From NCBI GenBank assembly GCA_918026815.1, contig CAKJVC010000191.1:713288-777287 (forward strand): a stretch of DNA of 64,000 nt, given 5' to 3'. Positions 22,090 to 34,569 of this stretch are shown in pieces (positions within the stretch are counted from its first letter, which is position 1; each line of letters opens with the position of its first letter). Under the pieces are notes generated by a model. It was not told the DNA's origin. It made no database searches and was given only the letters and a program-made list of their open reading frames with translations. The position numbers and the translations under genes were made by a program. The DNA is from Chalara sp. BL73 (Eukaryota > Ascomycota > Leotiomycetes > Helotiales).

Positions 22090-24226
22090 ATGTCTTTCGG
22101 TGTTAGCCCCAGCGATTTAGTCATGTTCCTCAAGGGACTCAACAAGCTGGTAAGGATACTTCGCCGAGAAGCGGTCGATAGCTTTACGCAATGTACAAGA
22201 ACGTATCGGACTTTTGCTGGGGTCGCAAAACGTATCGACATCTATGCTGCCGGTCCTACTAATGAAGATACCAACCTCTTTAAAAATATTCGTGAGGATA
22301 TGGAAGCATCGCTGAGTCAATACTTCTGCAGAATTGAGGACTTTCGGCTTCTTCTCGGATCTGGCCGCGTTCGGAGGTCGATAAAACGGGTAATCGCTAA
22401 AATCGAATGGTCTCTGCATACCAGTGAGTTAGAGGAGCTTCGCCGGAACCTCGAAACCCAGATCAACATGGCTACCTTTGCGATTTTGACATCTGCGAGG
22501 TAAGCTGTCGTCAGTTTAACCGAGTCTTGCATTTTACCTGCTAATGCGGAAGGCGCAAGATCAAACATTCCAATCCAGGTTCGTCCTGGATTTTTGGGAC
22601 CTGGATCAGTCCCGTGGATGCCTCTTGGTGATCATTTCATTCTCGAAGATGCATGTCGCAAGGTCCATCCAATATCCTTTAGGGATATGCCAAACTGGGA
22701 GGTAAGTTACTTAGAATAAGATCGGCGGCGATTTGGCCACCTATGAAAGCCTCTATACTGATTCACATGTCAGCACCTTCACGAATTCCTCCTCCGATTA
22801 TTCCATCCCAGTCGCCGTGGCCATGACGTGATTATGTCGAGAGCGTACATCTTACACAATGCCAATACCGGGAGAGATATTCTGCCGACCAGCCCTTGTG
22901 TGAAGCCTGTTCGAGACGCGATTGCAAATGGAGAATGGATCGAAATGAATGTCATCTTTTCTCCTGAAGATTTGCCCTCTGAGACATGCCCCAAATGCAA
23001 TACTAGTTGGAAAGGCTCTACATCTGTGGCCATGACTTGGTATGTCAACCGTTTTTAAACACTAAAGCTTCTGTGCCATTTTTGATTGCCAAAATGGATA
23101 ACATTGGTCTAGTCATCGATGCGGTCTTTGGGTTAGTTTTATGGATTCCATAGGGGATAGAGCTGACCCCATTACCCAAATTGCCATCAATGAAATGCGC
23201 AAAAGCGGTCTAAAAACGTTTGTCACCGAATTCATTGCAGATATTGAGAGGAACGGCTACTTGGATGCGAACATGGTCAGACACAGGTTGGAGGATTCAA
23301 TCAGCCGTAAATTCCAAGGCCTAGGCTTCCCTGGCCCAAAAGGAAGCTTCCAAGTGGCTTCGGAGATCCGAGATTTTGGGCGAGTAATACTTTGTCGGTC
23401 GCGATGGCCAAGCTTCGGGGATATATCAATATACCGGAAAGCCTACAAACAGTTGGCAACGATTATGAGTAATTTTAAATCTTTTTTAGAGTATCTCCAG
23501 GCCGGCCCGGATTTGCCTTTGGAAATTGTGGCGAAGGCAATAGGATCTAATATGGCCGGTGCCCGAAGAGCTGCACGCCTCGAGAAGGTCGTAAAAGAGG
23601 CTTGCTTGCAGTACGACTCACGGACTCAGAGAAAGTCCCTTTCCATGCAGATCGTCCCTGTCCTTAAAATTTACTCACAATTCGCCGAGGAGTCAATATC
23701 TCAACTTCACCCTGCAATTCTCAAGCTGAAGTGTTTGCTATGGACGATTTTGGACATCCTGGAACTCGAGGGAAAGCTTCTGCTCAGCTGCTTGGATGCT
23801 CTTTATCGTTCGGCTCCTTCATTTGCATCAAAGAGGATAGAACGACATGAGAGCCACCCGTTGGGCAAGTTGTTCACCGTCCTCTTCATTCCTCATGTTT
23901 TAATGTTCAGGTTGACTTTCGATATCGTCATTGATGCAGCGTCTCTCTTCTCTGACACAGCCCCGCCTCCGGAGGTTCTCGGCGCAATATTTCGCATAAT
24001 CAAGGACTCAAGGGGCCTTTGCCTTGATTATCACTCAGAAGGAAATTTGGACAAAAGTGAACTGGGACTTGCACCGTCGACACTTTTCAACACAACCCAT
24101 GCTGCTCAAGCAAACTGGCACGCATCATACCGGCGCTGCTTAGAGTCAGTAGTGGAGACAGAGGGTAAGAGTTTACGGACAAAAGAAACGCGCGAACAGT
24201 TGTTCAAGTTCTGGAGGTCACTTTGA
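22090..24226 (+). CDS. Fungal ULD-type ubiquitin-like protein with zinc ribbon and large unknown C-terminal domain
   Basis: Four exons (22090-22499, 22560-22701, 22774-23039, 23113-24226) splice in one frame to 643 residues. The start MSFGVSPSDLVMFLKGL and the following ~130 helical residues are the usual N-terminal domain of fungal ULD and STAND-type proteins. The ubiquitin-like region spans about 140-250 (PLGDHFILEDACRKVHPISF, then WIEMNVIF). A zinc ribbon follows with Cys 256, 259, 273 and 276 (C-X2-C-X13-C-X2-C); the intron cuts the codon of Cys 273. The last ~365 residues are alpha-helical, with no motif I recognise. The gene is intact. It is divergent from the related ULD-GATA gene 3 kb away, with a HET relic between them. 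The first intron ends in AAG, a weaker acceptor. Function unknown; a signalling or self-recognition role is only an inference from the family. Confidence 0.8.
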
Positions 24227-26087
24227 TAGGTGCAAATCGTAACTATTCATATTAAAATACAACCACATATCACTAAATAAATAATATGGACTTGGCGGAA
24301 AGGGATGGACATGCAGGATATAGTTCTTTTCTATCCTAGATTTCTTATCGACCTATTATTTAATATTTCCAAATTTACTTTCCTCAGGAACTTTTGTGAT
24401 TAGGATGGCCTTCTTGGCTGCACTATCAACGTTATCCGAGATTACTACTTCTATATTATACTGCAGAATTAAGCCCGGTCTGAGACTTTTCACGGTACTT
24501 CACGTAACTAGGTGGCCAGTGGTTGACTACAGCTCTGTGAGAGGCGTACCAACCGTAGGGAGAGGGCTTTACGTGCACTAGGCTTATTACAAAAGCCTAC
24601 CGTATATATAACTTTTGCTTTTTTTAAAGCTTACTTTTTCTTTTAAGCTTTAAATTATTGTTGCTTACTGTGTTCGTAAATGCATATAACTATATTAAAT
24701 TTTATAAAGATAAAGATTACTTTACAACCGAGAAAAAAAAGTGCATGGCTAATTAAAATGATAGAGAAGTATTTATATTAACTATAAAATAACTGTTGGT
24801 ATGCCCCTTCCTTACCTTCCACGGGGCAGCGGGCGTAGCTCTACTTTGTAGGCCACGCTCTTGCTTTTGATGGATATGGTAATTGTTGTTGTATTAGCTT
24901 CTACTCTAGATTCTAAAAAATAGGGATGTATTGACCACGTGAGCTTGATGAGTCATACGCGGATCCGTAAACCCGTACTACCTACAATAACAACTGTGTA
25001 AGGTGGATAGAGTTGTGTGGCACAAATCAGTTCTTATTGATACGAAGACTAATCCCTACCCTTTCTACTACGCCCCGAACCTCCTACTTATACCTTCCAT
25101 ACCCCTGGCAACCTCTTACGTGTCGAGACCTGGGGCCTCTACCGAACCCCTTTATTACCCCTTGGCACGTGACATCCCTGCACCCGACAGCTCCCTACCT
25201 AATCGCGCTCTCCCTACTTAACCACCTCAAAAGGTGGTCTTACTAACGTTTCACCGCAACGTCCTTAAATCTAAATCTAAATCTTACCAATGTGAATTTC
25301 AGGCCAATTTACATCATATTCCAAGTTCTCGGAATAATTTAGGCGCTTTGAAATTTTTTCCATTTTTATGTGTTCCTGCCATATTTTTGACGGTTGAGTA
25401 GGGTGGCACGCGGTTGAGTTGGGAACCACCTGCCTAAATTGATGGTTTAATGAAGGCTCCTCGGCCGAGTTCTACACCCACCTTTTAAAGATCCTGGGAA
25501 AAGATCACTAGTGTAAGATAATATTAACACTATCAGCTAACGGCCTTACAGCTCTATGTCATGCAGAGGAAATTTCATCCTACACCCAGACCTATGCGCA
25601 GTGCCTCATAACCCGATTGATTAATGTCACTTTTCAATGTTGATATCCATCAGTTAGGTAGCTACACATCTGAGACAAAAATTGCCTGGTTAGCTTCCAT
25701 GCAAAAATAAGTTTCTAATGGCAATGTCTTGGCACAGCTTACGAGGTTTAAGGACTGCTGCAAGCGGCTCCAATGACTAGAGCCACTGAACGACAAAGTT
25801 GAAGGCAAGCATGATGCCCCACACTAATACACCTCCAACGCGATATGCTGTAATATTAACTCTCGAAAAAGCTAGGCCGGGACAGGGCTGTGTTCAAAAT
25901 TGGATAGGTAGCAAATGCTTCGTATATTTAATGAAGAGAAGGGCGACTCGCGAGGCTATAAGATATTCGTTTATCCAGTATTCAACCTTTGATTCAGGCT
26001 TAACACCAGACTTACAGATGAAGAACAAACCTCATCGTCGATGTAATAGACGTTATCCCTGTAATCGTAATGGGCCATATATCAACA
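24227..26087. other. Long AT-rich intergenic region
   Basis: No supported gene. 24,230-24,800 is strongly AT-rich with many stops, compatible with an old RIP-mutated repeat, but no element is identifiable. Open frames at 25,003-25,246 and 25,799-26,185 have no recognisable content. Confidence 0.4.
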
Positions 26088-28063
26088 ATGAGCCTCCTTT
26101 CCCGGTTGAGATTAATGGCTCTCGTCCCTTTTTCCTTGACACTCCGGGCAGTATATGCTCAAAGCTTCGGGCTGGAGCCATCTGATCTGATTTATTCGTT
26201 TGGGAATGAGTCGCAATTGGCCAGTGGTCTCACACTGAACAATAGACAATCTTTTAGCATTGGCCGTGAGTTATTCTGTGTTTTTCAAAACCTGAATGTA
26301 GTTTACTTAATTATTATGAGGCTAAGAGAAAGCTTCATCTAGACCCGTGCGGCGCAGGATGTTGTGCAATAAACGAGCAATGCGGGCTTCCTATTGCAAT
26401 TTATCCCCTGGGCTCATGCTGTGACCCAAGGGCCATTGTAAGCTTTATTCCTACTAACTAATAAATATGATGAGATAACGGAGAGCTTTGTTAACTTAAG
26501 GCTACATGAAAAGCCCGCGTGTGGGACGTGCTGCCTACTAGGCAAGAGCTGTGTCTCTCTGTTAGCAGTGTTTCCCAAAGGACTTTGCCGTGTTACTAGC
26601 GGCTATATTCCATGTTCTGATGGGTCACTTACTGTCCTCCAGAGTAAGTAACAAGCCCTCAAGAATTAGACTTCTACTGACGCTTCAACTGTTCAACTTT
26701 CTGTGGCATTTCGAAGTGCTGTTTGCCAGGATCCGGTTGTGTCAAAGGGAAGTGTGTGCCAAATAACGAGATAGACAAAATATGTAATAAAACTCCAGAT
26801 CCAGTGGATGCTGAAGATTTATTAGTGGCCACGTTCAATTTTGTAAAGGGACTTACGGAAGACCTATTCACAAGTATGCGCCTAGGCATGAAATCCCGGC
26901 AAGGCAAAGAAGGAACCTTAGTATCCAAAAATGCGGACGGTGATTGGGAAGAGAAGCTTTACCGTGGTAGCATCGCTAAGAGAAAGGACCGTTTCAAAGC
27001 CGCAAACTGCAGAGACTACTGCAAGAACGTCCTCGACAAAGCTGGCACTCACAGGGCTATTTGCGATGGGCATCTCCCTCAATCAACATGCGAAGGAGGC
27101 GAGGGCACACATAGGGCTTTTATAACAGACTGGCAGAATACCGGCATCCAGAACAAGTGCATGAGAAGATACACGGCAAAAATGATCGAGGGACAGCAGC
27201 TCATACTCAGACTCAAAGGATTCGACTGCGATAAAGCAGATCCCAGCAGCTTGGGCCAGAGTTCAGATGTTTTCACGCCAGACAAGGTGACAAAAGGTGT
27301 CTCGACAGCCAAGGCAAATCAAAGGGCGATATGGAAGGAGGTATTCTCCAATGGTAAGCAGCTAAAATTCTTGTTGCTGAGAATCTGTTGTCCCTTGATG
27401 ACTGGGATACGCCGCACTTTCACATGACTTGAGTCGCATTTCGAAACACATTAACATTCTTCGGACTAATAATGACTTTATTTGTATCCATTCTTTGCGG
27501 CAGCACATGGCAATTTTGTTCAAATGGCTAACAGAATTTACGCATTAGAAGTCAGTAAACGACTGTCTGGTGATGTTGAAGCTATATGGTTTGAACTACT
27601 ACCGTTATGCAGTGGATCCGTTCCTTGGAGGCTTCTAGAGCGGAAAATGCTCTATTTCCGTGAAACTCAGAGCTGGCTCCCTTGAAAGCTTGACGGTTAC
27701 AGACACTGACGACCAGATATTGGCTACAGCCGATCTGACGGGCCGGCTGCAGGCACATCCATGGCTGTTGATCTCAGCCAGACATACTTTAGTATTGGCT
27801 TGCTGGGGTATACGAAAGACTTGGCTACGACACTAAATTAGGAATATACTATTTTGAAACCAGAAGTCTCCATCAGTTTGGGGCTGTCGAGTTCTTCCAA
27901 AGCGTCGAGTTCGTCAAAAACATCAAGTGCTGCCTCTTCGACACATGTAGCCACGTCTACTGGATCGACGACAGCATCAGCGTCGTCAACAACCACAGCA
28001 ACATCAGGATCGGGATCGGGATCGGGAAATTTATCAGCTACCGGATACAATAACCCCTTTTGA
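26088..28063 (+). pseudogene. Eroded secreted Cys-rich protein with a NucA/NucB-type nuclease domain
   Basis: The pieces run in order on the plus strand: a signal peptide (from the ATG at 26088), a Cys-rich piece (PCGAGCCAINEQCG, spliced at 26,343), a second one (KPACGTCC), a third (CVKGKCVP), then a region with EGGEGTHRAFITDWQNTG and LILRLKGFDC that matches the core of NucA/NucB-type extracellular deoxyribonucleases, and a Ser/Thr-rich C-terminus. Splice signals are good in places (GTAAGC at 27,355, GCAG at 27,503). However, the exons around 26,500-26,720 do not join in frame, there are frame changes after 27,600, and an in-frame TAG precedes the Ser-rich tail. In the nuclease core the Asp-Glu pair usually found before the EGG motif reads Asp-Gly, so activity is doubtful. 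Probably a decaying gene, with some breaks perhaps due to sequence error. Confidence 0.55.
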
Positions 28064-28352
28064 GTGTCGCTAATTCTTTTAATTAGCACGCTTGTATCTA
28101 TGTTAAAGCTCTTTTATTGACGGATATTTAGAATCTAAGGCTATGGGATGGAGACTAGGGTTGCCCCAGCAGGGACGATGAACCATTGTTTGACGTTGTA
28201 AATAATCCAATCGAATGCCCAAATAGCATCTACTTCTGAGCACACCACCAAGATAAGAACGCAAGACCTGCAATGTAAGACAAATCGTTTGTTCAACGAG
28301 CTGAGCAAAAATACCTCACCATTCCCAACACGCTCACACCAGCAATCTCGCC

Positions 28353-29158
28353 ATGTCAACCCTGACTAAAATTATAGAAAGGAAAGGTCTCAGCGCCTCT
28401 GAATCAATTAGCCCTTCAACCCACGCCTTCTCCAGTACCGAACTTCTCAAGCAAATCCTCGAGGGCTGTGCTGCCCACGATCTGCTCTGCCATTTACCCC
28501 GCATTAACAGCACATTCAAGGATATCACTGATACTAATAATTCCATTCAGCAACGGCTATTCTTCACCCCGCTTGAAGAAGACGGCACCGAAAAGCTAGT
28601 TTCCGAGTTTGAGATTAACTTATTTCTAAGGTGTCTGGCGTTCGGACAAGGTGCAATGGTTAGGAAAGGCTGCGAATACGATTTCGATCCGAGGCCACCC
28701 ACTCAGGAGATGATTGGTGATGGTGATGACCTGTCGTCGAACGAGATGGACTTGTATGCTCATGATGAGGTTAAGACGTACTTGGAGTTTGACTGGGAGA
28801 AGGTAGGTAGGAATGAGCGGGCTTTGCGCGAGGGAGCGAGTTGGGAGAGAGTGTTGCCTGCACAGACACTGCCGGGGGAAATATGGAATATTTTGGGGGA
28901 AGGATTGGCACTGGAGGTGGTAGAGAGGTGAGGCCAAAGGGCGTGAAAATGCTTGGGAGTGCATGGGAATCTGTCAAGATCTGGAGGGACAATCCGTGCT
29001 GCACGCGGTTGAGGACATCTCTGAGGAGTAGTGAGAGGTTTGGGGTTGTTGTTATGACTAACGTGAACATTTGGAGCAATACTACGGAGGAGCAGCTTCA
29101 GATATATGCAGAGAATAATGGGTATATGCTAAGCCATTGGCTCTCTGATGAAGAGTAG
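28353..29158 (+). CDS. F-box-like protein (one base apparently missing)
   Basis: The first frame (28353-28931) begins with a short basic/Ser region and then AFSSTELLKQILEGCAAHDLL ... INSTFKDI, which fits the compact F-box-like motif at the N-terminus of many fungal proteins; F-boxes link substrates to SCF ubiquitin ligases. At about 28,895-28,899 there is a run of five Gs. Reading it as six carries the frame straight into the second open frame, which continues through SAWESVKIW and RFGVVVMTN to the stop at 29156-29158, giving about 268 residues, a usual length for this family. As the sequence stands, the protein would end at 28931 with 192 residues. The product name rests on the F-box motif only. 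Confidence 0.55.
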
Positions 29159-29482
29159 TTTGAGCTTGTTAGAAATCACATTCTGAAAAAGATGCGGAAT
29201 ATAAGCATTGGCACGCACAGTCATATTTTCTTGTTGGCCTGGAAAACTGTTCAGAGTTTTTGGCTCTAAAGTTTCAAAATCGCTGAACGAAAGCCAAACG
29301 CCAAACTTCCTTGTTGAGCCCTAATTTTTAATCCAAATGCTATCCAATTTCCTGTACAGAAAGACGCACCTAACCGAAGATGGTGCTAAACTCCTAAATC
29401 CTAATCGTAACTTTTAACTCGATTGTTTTCTCCTAAGACTTTTTCTCATGCTAACACGCTCTTGAGACTTCGCTATTAAATT
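29159..29482. other. Short intergenic region
   Basis: No gene seen. It lies between two convergent genes and is presumably their shared 3' flank. Confidence 0.4.
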
Positions 29483-30640
29483 TTAACACTTCTTTCCTTT
29501 CTTACATGGCTTTGGTTTAGGATCAGCAGGCTTAGAATCGGCTAGCTCAGGATCAATAGGCTTAGGATCTGGAGAAGGCTTTTCGACAGGTTTGGGAGCT
29601 GGAGATAGCTTGCTATCTTTCTTTGAGGACGCTGGCCTAGCCTCTGCACCCAAAGTAGTTTTCGTTGGGGCCTCGGTTGCTTTCGGAGCCCTGGTAGACG
29701 TTGCTCCTGACTTAGTTGAAGTACGAATCGAGGACCTCGAACGTGCCTTGCTCGAGCTCGAAGACTTCCCCCCATTGTTCAGCGATTTCGCCTGTCTTGC
29801 GCTGACTTTGTTTTTCAAGGAGGAACATTTTAAAAGCTCTGTAGGGAAGGTAACTTTAAAACCGTCAGTGAATCTCCTGTGGCTGGAATAGTAGCGCTCC
29901 CCACCACGTTGTCGATGTTAGTCTGCATTTTGTCGCCGACCTCTTTGATGTGCTTCTTCGTGAACGTAACGAAATCACGGAAACTGTGGTCTTGCTCCTT
30001 CGCATACTTAGGCGTTAATTTCGGGCGGTCCTTATCGTTGTACGCCGAGCCTGCGTTAGGGTTATAGTCCGAGTCCGAGTCTGAGGATGGGGTTCTGAGG
30101 ATGCGGGCTCTGGCTCTGAGTCTGTGTTTCTTGCCTTTGCCTTTACTGTTGTATCATCTAATAGACCGCACAGACTATCCATGGGGTTGCCCATCCTAGC
30201 CTTGTGGAAATCTTGGAGAGTTTTGTAAACACCATTGACGGTAGCGCAAAATCCACCATTCACTTCAATCATATAACCGTTGCTCCAGGCAAGATCGTAG
30301 GCTACTTCTACGTTCCACTTAGCGTTGCTCTTACTCCAAACAAATCCTTTGTGAGTACGTCAGTTGCATGCTTGCCATCGAGATTTACGCTTTTCTTTTC
30401 TGACGCTTCCGGGCTGAGGCCCGTAACTTTGGTTCGCCACTGTAATTCTCCCCTATGATCCTCGTCTGTAATATTTACGCGTGATTCGTAATTAGACAGC
30501 GGACCAATATCTTCTAGAATGGGTAGGGCGTTGGCGAAAGGTGGAGAGCCAAGGTGGCTACAACTGCCTTGGTGAAATGCATGCTGGTTCAGAGTTCCAT
30601 AAGCACCTCCTGTCCAAGTGTAGACGGTAGGTTGCCAAGA
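29483..30640 (-). CDS. Unrecognised protein, broken by three apparent single-base losses
   Basis: On the minus strand a coherent protein can be followed only by changing frame three times. Each change is at a G/C run and is cured by one extra base: near 30,346 (CC on the plus strand), in the GGGG at 30,089-30,092 and near 29,862 (CC). Read so, it begins around 30,640 (start not located; a piece such as YGTLNQHAFHQGSC is the first clear part), continues with SNAKWNVEVAYDLAWSNGY and NGVYKTLQDFHKARMGNP, then an acidic Ser/Asp stretch and KEQDHSFRDFVTFTKKHIKE, and ends with a long Ser/Lys/Pro-rich tail closing in KKGKKC. I do not recognise the family and no signal peptide or catalytic motif is seen. 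It may be real and intact in the organism, or a pseudogene; the consistent type of lesion argues for the former. Confidence 0.45.
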
Positions 30641-33318
30641 AACAAATGATATAAAATAACAATGAGAAACAAGTCACTTGAATTTTAAGACTATAGATTT
30701 AATTATGAATGACAAGAGAGATAACAATCAACTGTGAAGAAAACTTGATAGACTTATGTGACGGGGCAAAATGGTACCACTGCACCATGCGACCAAAAAT
30801 GAATCCACTGATGGCCGACATGCTACAGTGATATAGACCCCTGACTCTCCGTGACAACTTATAAGCACCGATACGGATATCCTGAAAGCTGGAAAGAATA
30901 GAAACGTATGTCGTTCTCCAATTCTCATCAGGAATGATCCCATGCTATCCCGTACGCCCTTATCTCGGCCAATTTCTTACCATGATACAGATGGGAGGAT
31001 GAGCTTCGCGTTTCTTTTCTGACTGGGCGAGTGGCACTGTCATTACTATTACTTGCGGGATACGGAAACTTCTAAGAGCCAAGATCAAAAGGAGCGAAAA
31101 AGACCAGAGAAGCGAAAAATCCAAGCCAGAATTATATTGAGAAACAAAATTTAGTGGCAAGGCAGGGAGAAGGAGACCCTGATAATCTTCAGCCGAACCA
31201 TGCACCTTCAGACTTCAGGATTTCTTGTCAAATTCAGCCATGTTGCGTAAATAACACGGGGGGTTGGGTTGTTTTAGTAGTGTGGGGAATGGGGATCTGG
31301 AAATTTTTATTGTGCTTATTATGCAAGTCATGCTTATTTATCCTATTGGCATATAACCCTTGTTGCTCATCAGCCCTCAGCCCTACAACTTCCTTTGCGC
31401 AGGGGGGTAGTACAAACGTGGCAGTGAGGGAGCTAAGCCATTATTGTCTTTTGACTTGAATTAATAAACTGAAAACTGAATTTGAAGTTTTGCCAATGAC
31501 CAGGCTTTTACAAAGAGGTGTTGACTATAATTGCGAGTTTAACCATTCATTTAATGGCCGATAACATATAGTTGTAATTTCAAAAGTCATGCACTATAAT
31601 ATTTTCTTTGAAATCACCTATACATCTTTCAATTATTTAAGAAGCCATAGACCAACTTCGTCAGTGAAGTTTTACTACATTTTTCAATCCTCCTAACCCT
31701 AGCCTCGTGTACCGTCACCCGAAGCCGTTATAATTTCATCTAAGTCTTCGCGATTTCTCTAAATGCAGCTATTCGCCTCTGCGTAAATCGAGAATATCCT
31801 TCCTCTAAATGCTTTCCCAATATCGAAAAGACTGCTGCCAAGTACATAAATAGCTTTTCCCATTTCCGCTCTGGTAAAACATCCGATAGCGAAAGACACA
31901 ATAGCCATTTCCTGACTTCCTCCAGCCTATCTTGGAATATTTTATACCTCCTAGAGTCATCCTGAGTTTCATAATCTATTTTCTTCCTGCGCACAAGAGA
32001 ATGAGAACGGGGAGAAGGAAGCGCCGAGGAGACTTGAGAGTCTCAGGTCTTCTTATAGTGGGAGTACATGAATGGTACTAGTATCATTTTCTTTTCAGAC
32101 GCCATTTGACTTTCCTGCTCCCTTTGCCCTGATCAGTAATATTCCGCTTTCAAAGTACCGAATTGTGAACATGTGGAGCCTATTACGTTTTAAGTAGTCT
32201 GCGTGTGGCAACATGTAGCTGTTCAGGTATCTTTGGTCCTTTTTAAGGACCAGTCGATAATTCGGGGTTCGTGAGGGAGAAAAAATACATCGTATACCAT
32301 CTACGTCTTTATTGGTAACTTATCGAAACTACTAAGTACAAACTTTTTTTTAGTAGCGAGCGGAGAAAAAAGGGCCGAACCAACTGCGCGGTCTCTCTTT
32401 GAACCACCTTCTCTCTTTTAACTACGTTAAAATTTTGAAGCCAATTTCGAAGGCAACTGACTCGTGCGCTTACTTTATTCTTAGCCCAGGCGCCGAGATT
32501 GGTATTCTAATACAAAGAGTGGAAGGAAAATATATTAGTCTTGCTACATTATTGTTTCATTTACGCTAGTAAAAATCTTTCCCTTTACTATGGATCTCGT
32601 AACTGAAGCGTATCTTGCCCTGTTTGCAGCTTTTTGCCATTGTGTATGTGAGGAAAGCCCGGAACCAACTCCCTTTTTGAGCATGCCCAATTCTTCTCTG
32701 TGCCTCAGCATCTGTGATGCATGACTATAGAACATAGGTGGACCATCGCCTGGAGGGACTGGCCCATGGTAAAATGTTCTTATTTTGTTACTCTGGTGGA
32801 TATCTGATGTGGCGGGTCTGTTGCTTGGGTGCCTGAGGATCGCGAATCGGTATTTGAAAGGAGGGCAGGCACAACCGAAAGATGGGATTTGACAGTACGC
32901 CAGGCATTGGCACCGCAATTCCATACACAGCCCAACCTTGAGCCTCGCGAGATTGCATAACGATCACGTGCAGTAGAGATGGGCCTGCGCTTTACCTCTA
33001 CTCTGTAATCATTGGCTTTTCAACGCAGAGCAAGGCAAGCATCCGGCGAACGCAAGGGGGATTAGGGAGGCAAATTGAAGGCCTAATTAGAGGAGAGGAT
33101 GGATGAGAAACGTTTGAAAGTATGGGATATTTTGCAGTTTGTGCTAGGATATTATAAAGCGAAGTGTTGATTGATGCCCTAATTCCAGATTCGTTTTTGG
33201 ACGAGTCGGCTGAAAATATGAGACCTGTTTGTTGCTGTTGTACAGTGCAAGTAGACGGATTCTACCTCTAGCCTCCTCCCCCCTTAGCCGTATGTTTCAA
33301 ACCTTCATCTCCCATGTA
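30641..33318. other. Long intergenic region without a recognised gene
   Basis: Nothing is supported. A minus frame at 31740-31994 (84 residues) looks helical and protein-like and continues upstream in a Ser/Arg-rich reading, and another at 32544-32924 (126 residues) is open, but neither has a known motif or clear splice partners. AT-rich stretches occur at 31,440-31,640. Confidence 0.35.
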
Positions 33319-34569
33319 TTAAAAGAGCGCTCCTAATCCCATAGAAAAAGCCACAGCACCAAATAGCACCGCAGAAGTCACCAATCCACTTATAGAAGCA
33401 GCATCGCCCTTCTTCTCTTCATCTTTTGACTGATCTAGGTTCACACTCGCCGGAGCCCCTGAACCAGCAGGGCAAGAGAGATTGAAAGCGGTGGACGTAG
33501 TCGACAAATCCTCCGTGATAGCGAATTTAGCTTCATTATCCGGATTCGAATCTCTCAGGTTGTACCACCATGTATTCGTCTTCCCACTGCCCAGCAAGTC
33601 AGAAGAGGCATAGGTATTTAAAAAACAGTGTAGTATGGACGCGAGGAAGGTGATGGAGATGAGATAAAACTTACAAGAGGCCACAGCCAACTTCACTCCA
33701 GTACCTCTGGGCATTTTCTTTGCTGGCTACGGCTTTGCCGAAATTAGGTCCGCTGACGGGCCAGCCAGTTTCGGTGACCCAGACTGGTTTGTCTCCCGCC
33801 GCTGTAAGTGTCTGGTTGAGTATTTGTGTGAAGATGCTTTTAGCGTTTGCGATCTCGTTGTCCTTATCATCTTCATAATACGGGTAGAGATCTGTGCCGA
33901 TGAAATCGCACGCATCGATCACTAAGGAGCGTTAGCTAATAATTTCCTTCTATCTCCTCGTAGGTAATTGAGGGGTCAAGGAACAAACGCACCAGCAGAG
34001 TTCGATGAGTTGCTCCACGCAGACCATGTATCCACATGTCCGACCGGCACATCACCCAGTCCCATCCCCCCAAGGCTCTCCCTCACCTGCCTGATGAATT
34101 CAACAATATCATCGGCTCCCTTCCCTAAGCCAGCTTTGTTCCTAATCCCGCTCTCGCTAACACGGTACAAATCCTCACTTCCCACACTGATGCCCACCAC
34201 GAGGCTCCTTAAACTATCGCCATGCTGCCCAACAGCTGTTCGTAAAGCTTCTATCTCGTTTGAGATGTCGTCTGTGCCGGAACACCAGATACCGAGGAGG
34301 AGAGAGGTGTTCGTAGCGATTGCGGCTGGAAAGGCGGAGATGGGTGTGTTGGAGGTGGAGGCTTGGACGTTGGTGTAAAGACGTGCGGAGTTGAACGTGC
34401 CGGGAGAGGAGTAGAGGCGTTGGGCGGTTTGGAATTCGGATGTGAAGTCTGATTCCGTTTTGGCAGTGCGGTCGGTGAGGGTGGAGCCTGTGTTGAAACC
34501 TTGGTAAATCTTTTGGGCGATGGCGGTGGGGATGAGGAGGGAAGTGAGGAGGGGGGCTTGGATGCGCAT
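33319..34569 (-). CDS. GPI-anchored endo-beta-1,3-glucanase (glycoside hydrolase family 17)
   Basis: Three exons (34569-33993, 33921-33675, 33586-33319) give 363 residues in frame. A signal peptide ends near residue 19. The GH17 barrel shows the proton donor in SVGSEDLYR (Glu132) and the nucleophile in VTETGWPVSG (Glu243); TWWYNLRD closes the domain. After a short Ser/Asp/Lys-rich linker the protein ends in a hydrophobic helix (residues about 340-363), the pattern of a GPI-anchor signal. Family members of this layout (EglC type) act on beta-1,3-glucan in the cell wall, in remodelling or autolysis. The gene stands alone between long intergenic regions. Confidence 0.92.

Noticed and set aside
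32544..32924. Minus ORF of 126 codons
   Set aside because: No motif, no signal, no splice partner; composition not convincing.
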